DNA of 64,000 nucleotides, taken from the NCBI RefSeq assembly GCF_013409935.1, contig NZ_JACCCO010000001.1, positions 1,798,001 through 1,862,000 on the forward strand. The letters are read 5' to 3'. Under the pieces are notes generated by a model that saw nothing but the letters and a program-made list of their open reading frames with translations, ran no database searches and was not told where the DNA came from. Each line of letters starts with the position of its first letter. The stretch's first letter is position 1. Shown here in pieces: positions 1-6,994 of this stretch. This DNA comes from Streptosporangium sandarakinum (GTDB lineage: Bacteria; Actinomycetota; Actinomycetes; Streptosporangiales; Streptosporangiaceae). The position numbers were made by a program, and so were the translations under genes.

Positions 1-64
1 GCCAGTCCGGTTACCTCATGCCATGCGTTTCCTCAAAGGCGGTCAAGCCTGTACGGACGCGAAC

Positions 65-94
65 GGCCCGCCTCCCCGGGAGGGGACGCGGGCC
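65..94 (-). terminator. Hairpin downstream of rplS
   Basis: The arms GGCCCGC (65-71) and GCGGGCC (88-94) pair perfectly and enclose a further C-rich/G-rich inner stem. It lies 26 bases past the rplS stop on the minus strand. There is no clear U-tract, so it could be a terminator or an RNA-stabilising hairpin. Positions 1-64 show nothing I can assign. Confidence 0.45.
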
Positions 95-119
95 GGATAC
101 GCCGGGACGCGGAAAGGCG

Positions 120-473
120 TCAGCGGCTCTCGCGCTTCTCGCGGATGCGGGCGGCCTTGCCGCGCAGGTCGCGCATGTAGTACAGCTTGGCGCGACGGAC
201 GTCACCGCGGGTCACCACGGTGATCTTCTCGATGACGGGGCTGTGCACCGGGAAGGTGCGCTCGACGCCGACGCCGTAGCTGACCTTGCGGACGGTGAAG
301 GTCTCACGGGCGCCGCCGCCCTGGCGGCGCAGGACGAAGCCCTTGAAGACCTGGACACGGGAGCGGTTGCCCTCGATCACGCGGACGTGAACCTCAAGTG
401 TGTCACCGGGGCGGAAGGCCGGGACGTCGGAACGGAGCGTGGACTTCTCAAGCTCGCTGATCAGCGTGTGCAT
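120..473 (-). CDS. rplS: 50S ribosomal protein L19
   Basis: This is a structural protein of the large ribosomal subunit, near the 30S/50S interface. The 117-residue product has the family's usual length and the L19 core, including [18 protein letters not shown] near residue 25 and the basic C-terminus. The ATG at 473 is preceded by GAGG about 10 bases upstream. It is the last gene seen here of the series rpsP-khpA-rimM-trmD-rplS, but 345 bases separate it from trmD, so it probably also has its own promoter. Identification is secure from sequence and order. Confidence 0.97.
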   Translation of the reverse strand: MHTLISELEKSTLRSDVPAFRPGDTLEVHVRVIEGNRSRVQVFKGFVLRRQGGGARETFTVRKVSYGVGVERTFPVHSPVIEKITVVTRGDVRRAKLYYMRDLRGKAARIREKRESR

Positions 474-818
474 GACAGTGGTACCTCATCTGAGCGAGCA
501 CGCGGAGGTTCACCCGGCCACGGTGAGGCGGCGTCGCGGTGGACACGCGTACTGGAATGGATGCGTCTGTGCCCGCCTCCGCGCCTGTTTCCGCGGAGCC
601 GGACCCGTCTGCCCGACAGCGCGCCGGCCTGCAGGCAGTCGGCGGCAACGCTTCAGTCTGCCATATCCCGGCGACCGACCGGAAATCAACCACCCTGACC
701 ACGCGGAACGGGCCGAACGGGCGGACCGGACGGAGCCGACCACGGGAGCCGGCACGCGGAACCGCCCGCCGCGCGGGCGGACCACACGGACCACGTCCGG
801 GGAACCGGCCGAGGCCCC
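474..818. other. Intergenic region between trmD and rplS
   Basis: This 345-base stretch holds no gene I can support. On the minus strand, TTGATT (complement of 684-689) followed 18 bases later by TATGGC (complement of 660-665) is a weak promoter candidate for rplS. The rest is GC-rich degenerate repeat sequence (variants of cggaacgg and gacc) with no convincing hairpin terminator after trmD. Confidence 0.3.
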
Positions 819-1586
819 TCAGGGCAGCAGGCCGAGCTCCGTCAGGAGCCGCCGGTCGTGCTTGTCAAGGGTCGCCGGGTCGAGCGCCGCCAGCAGTTCG
901 GCCCGGTTCCGCGCGGTACGGCGCAGCGCCTCGTCCCGCCGCCACCGGGCGATCTTCCCGTGGTGCCCGGAGAGCAGGATCTCCGGGACCTCGTGCCCCC
1001 GCCACTCCGGCGGCTTGGTGTAGACGGGACCTTCGAGGAGGTTCTCCATCTCCCCGGGCGCGAAGGAGTCGTCCACGGCCGAGCGCGCGTTGCCCAGCAC
1101 GCCGGGCAGCAGCCGCCCGACGGCCTCGACCATCACCAGCACCGCCGCCTCGCCGCCGGCCAGCACGTAGTCGCCGATGCTGACCTCGTCCACGCACAGG
1201 CGGGAGCCGTACTCGGCCATGACGCGGGAGTCGATGCCCTCGTAGCGGGCCGGGGTGAACAGCAGCCAGGGCTCGGCGACGTACTCCATCGCCAGGCGCT
1301 GGGTGAACGGCACCCCGCTGGGGGTCGGCACGATGATCCTGGGCCGCGCGTCCTGGTCGGCGGCGAGGACGGCGTCGATGGCCTCCCCCCACGGCTCGGG
1401 CTTCATGACCATGCCGGGGCCGCCGCCGTACGGCGTGTCGTCGACGGTGCGGTGCACGTCGTGGGCCCAGTCGCGGAGCTGGTGGAGGTGGACGTCGAGG
1501 ATGCCGCGCTCGCGCGCCTTGCCGATGAGGGAGACGTCGAGCGGGGCGAAGTACTCGGGGAAGATCGAGATGATGTCGATGCGCAT
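819..1586 (-). CDS. trmD: tRNA (guanine-37-N1)-methyltransferase TrmD
   Basis: It methylates G37 of tRNAs reading CNN codons using S-adenosylmethionine, which prevents +1 frameshifting. The 255-residue protein begins [13 protein letters not shown], and carries [13 protein letters not shown] and the SPOUT-knot segment [15 protein letters not shown], followed by the conserved [14 protein letters not shown] near residue 210. The start is the ATG at 1586, 13 bases after the rimM stop, consistent with one transcript. Length and motifs are typical. Confidence 0.97.
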   Translation of the reverse strand: MRIDIISIFPEYFAPLDVSLIGKARERGILDVHLHQLRDWAHDVHRTVDDTPYGGGPGMVMKPEPWGEAIDAVLAADQDARPRIIVPTPSGVPFTQRLAMEYVAEPWLLFTPARYEGIDSRVMAEYGSRLCVDEVSIGDYVLAGGEAAVLVMVEAVGRLLPGVLGNARSAVDDSFAPGEMENLLEGPVYTKPPEWRGHEVPEILLSGHHGKIARWRRDEALRRTARNRAELLAALDPATLDKHDRRLLTELGLLP

Positions 1587-1599
1587 GTTCGGATGGCCG

Positions 1600-2115
1600 T
1601 CAGACGGCCGCGTCGGGGTCGAGCAGGCCCTCGGGGGCGTCCACGACCAGGAAGCCCTCGTCCAGGTCGACCACCGGGACGAGCGCCTTGACGAACGGGA
1701 CGTAGACCTCGCCGAAGTCGCGCCGCACCACCAGGAGGTCCTGGCCGTGGTGCAGCACGTCGGTCACCTCGCCGACCCGCTCCCGGTCGGGGGTGACCAC
1801 CGCGAGGCCGATGAGCTGGTGGTCGTAGAACTCGTCGGGGTCCTCGGGCGGCGGGATCTCCTCCGAGTCGATGACGAGCATGGTGCCGCGGAGCTCCTCG
1901 GCCCGGTCGCGGTCGGCCACGCCCAGGAACTTCACCAGCAGGATCCCCGAATGCCGGCGCCGGGACTCCACGACGAGCGGACCGGCGGACGCCGGGTCGG
2001 TGGAAAGAGCGGATCCCGGGGCGAAGCGGCTCTCCGGGTCGTCGGTGCGCACCTCCACGGACACCTCGCCGCGGAGCCCGTGCGGGCGGCCGATCCGGCC
2101 TACGACAAGCTGCAC
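1600..2115 (-). CDS. rimM: 16S rRNA processing protein RimM
   Basis: This 30S maturation factor binds S19 and the 16S head. The N-terminal RimM barrel starts [15 protein letters not shown], and a PRC-barrel domain with [11 protein letters not shown] follows around residue 95. The GTG at 2115 was chosen because GGGAGG sits just upstream and family proteins start directly at this segment; a longer frame to 2169 exists but its 18 extra residues are unlike RimM. The product is about 171 residues. It lies upstream of trmD on the same strand. Confidence 0.95.
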   Translation of the reverse strand: MQLVVGRIGRPHGLRGEVSVEVRTDDPESRFAPGSALSTDPASAGPLVVESRRRHSGILLVKFLGVADRDRAEELRGTMLVIDSEEIPPPEDPDEFYDHQLIGLAVVTPDRERVGEVTDVLHHGQDLLVVRRDFGEVYVPFVKALVPVVDLDEGFLVVDAPEGLLDPDAAV

Positions 2116-2152
2116 GCCCGCCTCCCAAGTGGTTCCAAGTGATTGATGACAA

Positions 2153-2191
2153 GCGAACGGGCCACCCACGCTGGGCGGGTGGCCCGTTCGC
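2153..2191 (-). terminator. Strong intercistronic hairpin between khpA and rimM
   Basis: A perfect 15-bp stem (2153-2167 with 2177-2191) closes a 9-base loop. On the minus strand it follows khpA and precedes rimM and has only a weak U-tract, so it may be a partial terminator or an RNA stabiliser setting different levels of rpsP-khpA and rimM-trmD. Confidence 0.6.
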
Positions 2192-2235
2192 TCGATGTGC
2201 CTTCGCCGCGAGGGCCCGCTCGGCGGGAGCGGACC

Positions 2236-2478
2236 CTAACGGGCCTCGTTGAGGTCGAGGAGGTCGACCCGGACGTACTTGCCGTCGCCCAGCGCGTTCA
2301 TGACCGTGCGCAGCGCCTTGGCCGTGCGGCCACCGCGACCGATGACCTTGCCGAGGTCGTCGGGGTGGACCCGGACCTCAAGCACACGGCCGCTGCGGAT
2401 GCGGCGGGCGTGAACCTGGACGTCGTCGGAATGTTCGACGATGCCCTTCACCAGGTGCTCGAGGGCCTCCTCAAGCAC
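2236..2478 (-). CDS. khpA: KH-domain RNA-binding protein (KhpA family)
   Basis: This is a small single-KH RNA-binding protein, known in Gram-positives as a partner of KhpB in regulating cell division and sRNA metabolism. The 80-residue product ends ...DLLDLNEAR and contains the KH GxxG loop as VIGRGGRTAKALR. The GTG at 2478 is favoured because the protein then begins VLEEALEHLVKG as in homologues. It lies one base after the rpsP stop, so the two are translationally coupled. A longer open frame upstream overlaps rpsP and is Arg/Pro-rich shadow. Confidence 0.93.
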   Translation of the reverse strand: MLEEALEHLVKGIVEHSDDVQVHARRIRSGRVLEVRVHPDDLGKVIGRGGRTAKALRTVMNALGDGKYVRVDLLDLNEAR

Positions 2479-2479
2479 C

Positions 2480-2947
2480 TCAGGCCTCGCCTTCCGGCTT
2501 CTCCGCCGCAGCCGCCGGCTCAGCCGGGGTCTCAGCGACGGCCTCGTCGGCCTTGGCGGCCTTGGCGGCCTTCTTCTTCGGCGTGGTGGCGGCCGCGGCG
2601 TCGAGCGACAGCGCCTCCTTGGCCGCGGCCTCGTAGGCGGCGTGGCGGTCGGCCTTGGGCTCGGCGACCTTGAGCGGAGCCGGAGCCGGCTCGCCCTTGA
2701 ACTTCTGCCAGTCACCGGTGAGCTTGAGGAGCTTCAGCACCGGCTCGGTCGGCTGCGCGCCGACACCCAGCCAGTAGGCCGCCCGCTCGGCATCGATCTC
2801 GATGCGCGAGGGGTTCTCCTTCGGGTGGTACAGGCCGATCTCCTCGATCGCACGGCCGTCACGCTTGGTGCGGCTGTCGGCGACGACGATGCGGTACTGC
2901 GGGTTGCGGATCATGCCGAGCCGCTTGAGCTTGATCTTGACTGCCAC
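2480..2947 (-). CDS. rpsP: 30S ribosomal protein S16 with long acidic/Ala-rich tail
   Basis: This structural protein of the small subunit begins at GTG 2947 as [20 protein letters not shown], with AGGAGAG about 10 bases upstream. The S16 fold occupies about residues 1-85. The rest, to residue 155, is a low-complexity Ala/Lys/Glu/Pro tail, longer than the usual 80-100 residue S16 but a common actinobacterial pattern. khpA follows immediately. The promoter probably lies between 2950 and 3130 (a CACAAT element occurs on the minus strand near 3090). Confidence 0.96.
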   Translation of the reverse strand: MAVKIKLKRLGMIRNPQYRIVVADSRTKRDGRAIEEIGLYHPKENPSRIEIDAERAAYWLGVGAQPTEPVLKLLKLTGDWQKFKGEPAPAPLKVAEPKADRHAAYEAAAKEALSLDAAAATTPKKKAAKAAKADEAVAETPAEPAAAAEKPEGEA

Positions 2948-3205
2948 TGCTGTGGTCTCTCCTGCTTCGAAAGCGTGGGTGAGCGGTATCTCATCGAGTG
3001 GGGCACGAGGAGAAGACCGTTCAAGGGACAGTCGTGCCGCGCGGGGGTGAGAGGGCACCCACGGGGTCACGTGTTCCAACATGCCATTGTGCCAGACCCG
3101 CGGGGGTGCCCGGTTCCAAAGGGCCATCCCGTGCGGCGAGCCCGGGGCAAGAGTCGGTAATCCGCGTGTGTCCGCCGTGCCGGGCGGGGCCCGCTGCTGC
3201 GCTAA

Positions 3206-3553
3206 ATGGCCGCCGTGGCAACCACCCTGAGATCTCTGACGCTCACCGCCATCGGGTCGATCGCGGTGCTGGGCGCCGTGCTCACGATGCGGGCCGCCTC
3301 CTCCCCGGGCGAGACGTCCCCCGCCGGAGGGGGCCGGGAGGATCACACGGTCGCCCGGGCGGCGGCCCCCGGGGCCTGGGAGGAGGGTGGCCGCGCCGCC
3401 GTGGGCTTCCACGCCGGCGGGGACTGCCCCACCCCGGCTCCGGGCGCCGCCCCGGTACGGCCCGCCGCGCCGGCCGACGACGTGCCGGCGGCGCTGTGGG
3501 CGCTGCTGACGCTGGCGGTCACGCCGTACGGTTGCCCGCCCGCCGGTTCCTGA
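3206..3553 (+). CDS. Hypothetical secreted or membrane-anchored small protein
   Basis: I do not recognise this gene. The 115-residue frame starts with a basic residue and a hydrophobic segment ([16 protein letters not shown], about 12-28) that could be a signal anchor. A Gly/Pro/Ala-rich middle follows, and it ends with two cysteines (DCPTPAP and YGCPPAGS). It faces the ffh block and is followed 55 bases later by the strong hairpin at 3608-3645, which would terminate both strands. The ATG has no clear Shine-Dalgarno sequence, so this may be a chance open frame in GC-rich DNA. Confidence 0.4.
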   Translation: MAAVATTLRSLTLTAIGSIAVLGAVLTMRAASSPGETSPAGGGREDHTVARAAAPGAWEEGGRAAVGFHAGGDCPTPAPGAAPVRPAAPADDVPAALWALLTLAVTPYGCPPAGS

Positions 3554-3607
3554 GCGCGGAAACCGCCGTACGGCCGCCCGCCGGACCCCGGGCGCCGGGG
3601 CGGGACG

Positions 3608-3645
3608 GAGAAGGGGGCGGCGGGTCTCCCCGCCGCCCCCTTCTC
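3608..3645. terminator. Bidirectional hairpin terminator
   Basis: A perfect 17-bp stem (3608-3624 with 3629-3645) closes a 4-base loop. It sits between the convergent ends of the + strand frame at 3206-3553 and the minus strand ffh/39-codon gene unit. Confidence 0.75.
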
Positions 3646-3657
3646 ACCGGTGGCCCG

Positions 3658-3777
3658 CTATCTGGGGCCGAGGCCGAGGAGTTCCAGCGTCGCCATCGCG
3701 ATGAAGCCGAGTATGACGACCACCCAGATCCACCGGGCGCGCCCGTGGAAGCCGCCGCCGTTCCGGCCTTCGCTCAC
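3658..3777 (-). CDS. 39-residue single-pass membrane peptide coupled to ffh
   Basis: Too short for routine gene calling. The GTG at 3777 overlaps the ffh stop as GTGA, then 39 codons run to TAG at 3658. The peptide has a short polar, glycine-rich N-terminus (SEGRNGGGFHGRARW), one hydrophobic helix (IWVVVILGFIAMATLELLGL) and ends GPR. A terminator follows 13 bases later, so it is the last cistron of the ffh transcript. Positive residues before the helix suggest N-in topology. The function is unknown; association with SRP-dependent membrane insertion is inference from coupling only. Confidence 0.6.
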   Translation of the reverse strand: MSEGRNGGGFHGRARWIWVVVILGFIAMATLELLGLGPR

Positions 3778-5327
3778 TTCTGGCCCGGGAACTTGAACTT
3801 GGAGGGGTCGAAGCCCGGCGGCAGTTCCAGGCCGGGCGGGAGCTGGCCGGGGAGACCGGCGCCCAGGTTGCCGAGGGCGCCGCCGGGAACCTTGTCGTCG
3901 GCCCCGGCGGGGGCCTTCTTGCCGAGGGCCGCCTTGCGCGGGTCACCGCTGACCCGGCGCCCCTTGCCCGACTTCTTCTGCGCGGCCTTGCCCTTGCGCC
4001 CGCCGGGCATGCCGGGGATGCCCATCCCGCCGGCCATCCGCTTCATCATCTTCTGGGCGTCGAAGAAGCGGGTGACCAGGCCGCTGACCTCGGTCACCGT
4101 CACGCCGGAGCCCTTGGCGATGCGGGCCCGCCGGGAGCCGTCGATCATCTTCGGGTTCTGGCGCTCGGCCGGGGTCATCGAGCGGATGATCGCGGCGACA
4201 CGGTCGAGGTCTCGCTCGTCGAACTGGTTGAGCTGGTCGCGCATCTGCCCCATGCCGGGCATCATGCCGAGGAGGTTCTTGATGGGGCCCATCTTGCGGA
4301 CCATCATCATCTGCTCGAGGAAGTCCTCCAGCGTGAAGCCCTCGCCCGAGGTGAGCTTGCCCGCCATCTTGACGGCCTCGGCCTCGTCGAAGGTCTTCTG
4401 GGCCTGCTCGATGAGGGTGAGGATGTCACCCATGTCGAGGATGCGGGAGGCCATCCGGTCCGGGTGGAAGGCGTCGAAGTCCTCCAGCTTCTCACCGGTG
4501 GAGGCGAACATGATCGGCTTGCCGGTGATGTGGCGGACCGACAGGGCGGCGCCGCCCCGGGCGTCGCCGTCGAGCTTGGTGAGCACGACGCCGTCGAAGC
4601 CGACGCCCTCCATGAACGCCTGGGCCGTGGAGACGGCGTCCTGGCCGATCATGGCGTCCACGACGAACAGGACCTCGTCGGGCGAGACCGCGTCGCGGAT
4701 GTCGGCGGCCTGCTTCATCAGCTCCTGGTCGATGCCCAGGCGCCCGGCGGTGTCGATGATGACGATGTCGTGCTGCTGCCGCCTGGCGTGGTCGATCGAC
4801 TGGCGGGCCACCTCGATCGGGTCGCCGACGCCGTTGCCGGGCTCGGGGGCGTAGACCGCCACGCCGGCGCGCTCGGCCATGACGGCGAGCTGCTGGACCG
4901 CGTTGGGACGCTGGAGGTCGGCGGCGACCAGCAGCGGCACGTGGTTCTGGTCGCGCAGCCAGCGGGCCAGCTTGCCGGCCAGGGTGGTCTTTCCGGCGCC
5001 CTGCAGGCCCGCGAGCATGATGACGGTCGGCGGGTTCTTGGCGTAGCGGAGACGCCGCGTCTCACCGCCGAGGACCTCGATCAGCTCGTCGTTGACGATC
5101 TTGACGACCTGCTGGGCCGGGTTGAGGGCCTGCGAGACCTCGGCGCCGCGGGCGCGCTCCTTGACCTGGGCCACGAACGTCTTGACGACGGGCAGGGCGA
5201 CGTCGGCCTCGAGCAGCGCGATACGGATCTCGCGGCACGTGGCGTCGATGTCGGCCTCGGACAGCCGACCCTTGGAACGAAGGGAGGAGAAGACCGATGT
5301 GAGCCGGTCGGAAAGCGTCTCGAACAC
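3774..5327 (-). CDS. ffh: Signal recognition particle protein Ffh
   Basis: This GTPase binds signal sequences and SRP RNA to target nascent membrane proteins to FtsY. The 517-residue protein has the N domain (about 1-90), the G domain with GLQGAGKTTLAGKLA near residue 107, DTAGRLGID and TKLDGDARGG, and a methionine-rich M domain (MMMVRKMGPIKNLLGMMPGM, from about residue 335). The C-terminus is a Gly/Lys/Pro-rich tail. The ATG at 5327 fits family alignments (MFETLSDRLTSVF). Confidence 0.97.
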   Translation of the reverse strand: MFETLSDRLTSVFSSLRSKGRLSEADIDATCREIRIALLEADVALPVVKTFVAQVKERARGAEVSQALNPAQQVVKIVNDELIEVLGGETRRLRYAKNPPTVIMLAGLQGAGKTTLAGKLARWLRDQNHVPLLVAADLQRPNAVQQLAVMAERAGVAVYAPEPGNGVGDPIEVARQSIDHARRQQHDIVIIDTAGRLGIDQELMKQAADIRDAVSPDEVLFVVDAMIGQDAVSTAQAFMEGVGFDGVVLTKLDGDARGGAALSVRHITGKPIMFASTGEKLEDFDAFHPDRMASRILDMGDILTLIEQAQKTFDEAEAVKMAGKLTSGEGFTLEDFLEQMMMVRKMGPIKNLLGMMPGMGQMRDQLNQFDERDLDRVAAIIRSMTPAERQNPKMIDGSRRARIAKGSGVTVTEVSGLVTRFFDAQKMMKRMAGGMGIPGMPGGRKGKAAQKKSGKGRRVSGDPRKAALGKKAPAGADDKVPGGALGNLGAGLPGQLPPGLELPPGFDPSKFKFPGQK

Positions 5328-5366
5328 GTGTTTGGCCAGCCTCTGCGCTACGGGTCTGCGACTCGA

Positions 5367-5390
5367 CCTCCCAGCCTATCCGCTGGGAGG
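5367..5390 (-). terminator. Hairpin between conservon 1 and ffh
   Basis: CCTCCCAG (5367-5374) and CTGGGAGG (5383-5390) form a perfect 8-bp stem. It follows cvnD1 by 20 bases and precedes the ffh start, so it likely separates the two units. Confidence 0.5.
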
Positions 5391-5410
5391 CACGACTGAC
5401 GCCCCGGAGA

Positions 5411-6001
5411 TCAGCGTCCCCAGCCGGGAACGGCCATCCGCGTGGTGAGCGCGTGCTCGACCAGCGTGATGAGCGTGGCCTTCACCGCGTCGCGCGAGCG
5501 CGCGTCGGTCCGCGAGATGGGGATGTGCGGGGCCAGTGTCAGCGCCTCGCGCACCTCCTCCTCCGCGTGCAGGTAGGCCCCGTCCCAGCCGTTGATCGCC
5601 ACGACGAAGGGCAGCCCGGCCTCCTCGAAGTAGTCGATCGCCGGGAAGCAGTCGGCCAGCCTCCGGGTGTCGACCAGCACGACCGCGCCGATGGCGCCCT
5701 TGACGAGGTCGTCCCACATGAACCAGAACCGGTGCTGACCCGGCGTGCCGAACAGGTACAGGATCAGGTCCTGGTCCAGCGACACCCGGCCGAAGTCCAT
5801 CGCCACCGTGGTGGTGGTCTTGTTCGGGGTCAGCCCCAGATCGTCGATGCCGGCGCTGGCGTCGGTCATCACCGCTTCCGTGGTCAGCGGGAGGATCTCC
5901 GAGACCGACCCCACGAACGTGGTCTTGCCAACACCGAACCCACCGGCGACGACGATCTTCGTCGAGGTCAGGCCGCCGGAGTTAGAGCCTGCGAAGTCCA
6001 C
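5411..6001 (-). CDS. cvnD: Conservon 1 CvnD: small Ras-like GTPase
   Basis: It is the GTPase arm of an actinomycete conservon, which in Streptomyces forms a membrane-associated, G-protein-like complex with CvnA-C. The 196-residue product has the P-loop GGFGVGKTT near residue 18, a G3-like GTPGQHRF (aspartate replaced by Thr-Pro as usual in the family), and a degenerate G4 (INGWDG). The GTG at 6001 gives VDFAGSNSGG and overlaps cvnC by 20 bases, exactly as in the other two copies. About the first 75 residues are almost identical in DNA to conservon 3. Confidence 0.93.
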   Translation of the reverse strand: MDFAGSNSGGLTSTKIVVAGGFGVGKTTFVGSVSEILPLTTEAVMTDASAGIDDLGLTPNKTTTTVAMDFGRVSLDQDLILYLFGTPGQHRFWFMWDDLVKGAIGAVVLVDTRRLADCFPAIDYFEEAGLPFVVAINGWDGAYLHAEEEVREALTLAPHIPISRTDARSRDAVKATLITLVEHALTTRMAVPGWGR

Positions 6002-6509
6002 TGAGCACCCTTTCCAGCAGGTTGAGATCCGGCTTGCCCGCGTCGAGCTGCGGCTGGTGCAGCTGCACCAGACCTTCGGCCGCCATGTCGGCGACGAGGA
6101 TCCGGGTGACGCCGAGGGAGATGCGGAGCATCGCGGAGATCTCGGCGACCGAACGCACCTGCCGGCACAGCGCGCTGATCGCCTGATACTCCGGGGTGCG
6201 ATTGGACAGATCATGATGTGCGGACGTCGCCGAGGAGACCAGGGCCTCCATGGCGAGCTGGATGCGGGGGGCGGTCCGCCCCCCGGTCATCGCGTACGGC
6301 CGCACCAGGGAGCTCTGCTCCCCCGGCGGAGGCTGCACGACGTGCGAGGGCGGCATCCCGTGCGACCGCTGGGAGTCGTCCACCGGCCACCCGTGCGGCC
6401 GCTGGGGGTCCTCCACGGACCACCCGTGCGACCGCTGGGGGTCGTCCATCGACCAGGAGGGCGGCCCGCTCAGCGGGCCCCCGTCACCCGGCCAGTCCCG
6501 GTTTGCCAC
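5982..6509 (-). CDS. cvnC: Conservon 1 CvnC: DUF742 protein
   Basis: This is a winged-helix-like DUF742 component of the conservon complex. The conserved domain occupies about residues 68-175 (LVRPYAMTGGR, then RSVAEISAMLRISLGVTRILVADMAAEGLV in pieces) and ends LLERVLSGLRRL. The N-terminus is longer than in the two paralogues here because three 11-residue repeats of the type DDPQRSHGW occur at about residues 20-52. It lies 24 bases after cvnB and overlaps cvnD by 20 bases. Confidence 0.92.
   Translation of the reverse strand: MANRDWPGDGGPLSGPPSWSMDDPQRSHGWSVEDPQRPHGWPVDDSQRSHGMPPSHVVQPPPGEQSSLVRPYAMTGGRTAPRIQLAMEALVSSATSAHHDLSNRTPEYQAISALCRQVRSVAEISAMLRISLGVTRILVADMAAEGLVQLHQPQLDAGKPDLNLLERVLSGLRRL
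6354..6452 (-). repeat. Three tandem 33-bp repeats in cvnC1
   Basis: The DNA encodes SMDDPQRSHGW, SVEDPQRPHGW and PVDDSQRSHGM in succession. The units differ by a few bases, and the region is absent from the other two cvnC genes. Confidence 0.8.
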
Positions 6510-6533
6510 GGCATCCTCCTGGGGTCGTCGTCA

Positions 6534-6956
6534 TCACCGTGGTTGGGCGGCTTGGAGTTCGGCGCGCACGGCGGGCGTCAGCACCTGCCCGGCGCGCTCG
6601 ACCAGCAGGGTCATCTGGTAGGCCACCAGGCCCATGTCGCAGTCGGCGGCGGCCAGCACCGCCAGACAGGAGCCGTCGCTGATCGACATGATGAGGAGCA
6701 GCCCGCGCTGCATCTCCACCACCGTCTGGGTGACCGCGCCGCCCTCGAAGACCCGGGAGGCTCCCTGCGTCAGGCTGATGAGACCGGCCGCGACCGCCGC
6801 CAGCTGGTCGGCCCGGTCCCGGGGGAAGCCGTCGGAGTACGCCAGCGGCAGTCCGTCGGACGAGACGACGACCGTGTGCGCCACGCCCGGGACGTTGGTC
6901 ACGAAGTCGGTGATCAGCCAATTGACCCCCCGGGCGGCCTGGCTCATTTCACGCAC
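6534..6956 (-). CDS. cvnB: Conservon 1 CvnB: roadblock/LC7 protein
   Basis: This roadblock/LC7 protein is thought to regulate the CvnD GTPase (MglB-like). The 140-residue product contains NWLITDFVTNVPGVAH, VVSSDGLPLAYS and the C-terminal helix LVERAGQVLTPAVRAELQ. The GTG at 6956 has GGAGG seven bases upstream. An ATG at 6947 (MSQAARGVNW) matches the paralogues better and overlaps the stop of a 16-codon frame as ATGA, so the start is uncertain by three residues. Confidence 0.92.
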   Translation of the reverse strand: MREMSQAARGVNWLITDFVTNVPGVAHTVVVSSDGLPLAYSDGFPRDRADQLAAVAAGLISLTQGASRVFEGGAVTQTVVEMQRGLLLIMSISDGSCLAVLAAADCDMGLVAYQMTLLVERAGQVLTPAVRAELQAAQPR

Positions 6957-6994
6957 GTGTCATCCTCCTCGACGACCTTGATGAGCTCGCTCAC
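6944..6994 (-). CDS. Possible 16-codon coupling mini-ORF between cvnA1 and cvnB1
   Basis: GTG at 6994 overlaps the cvnA1 stop as GTGA, and the frame VSELIKVVEEDDTCVK ends in a TGA that overlaps the cvnB1 ATG at 6947 as ATGA. In conservons 2 and 3 cvnA and cvnB overlap directly, so this frame may preserve translational coupling across a short insertion. It may equally be chance. Confidence 0.3.
   Translation of the reverse strand: MSELIKVVEEDDTCVK

Noticed and set aside
1255-2142. A 295-codon + strand frame across trmD and rimM
   Set aside because: Antisense to two secure genes with no ribosome site or domain.
3554-3610. Possible gene or promoter after the 3206 frame
   Set aside because: Only GC-rich sequence leading into the terminator; nothing reads as a gene.
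5968-6214. N-terminal extension of CvnD1 up to 6214
   Set aside because: It lies inside cvnC1 in another frame, is Arg/Ser-rich, and the paralogues start at the equivalent of 6001.
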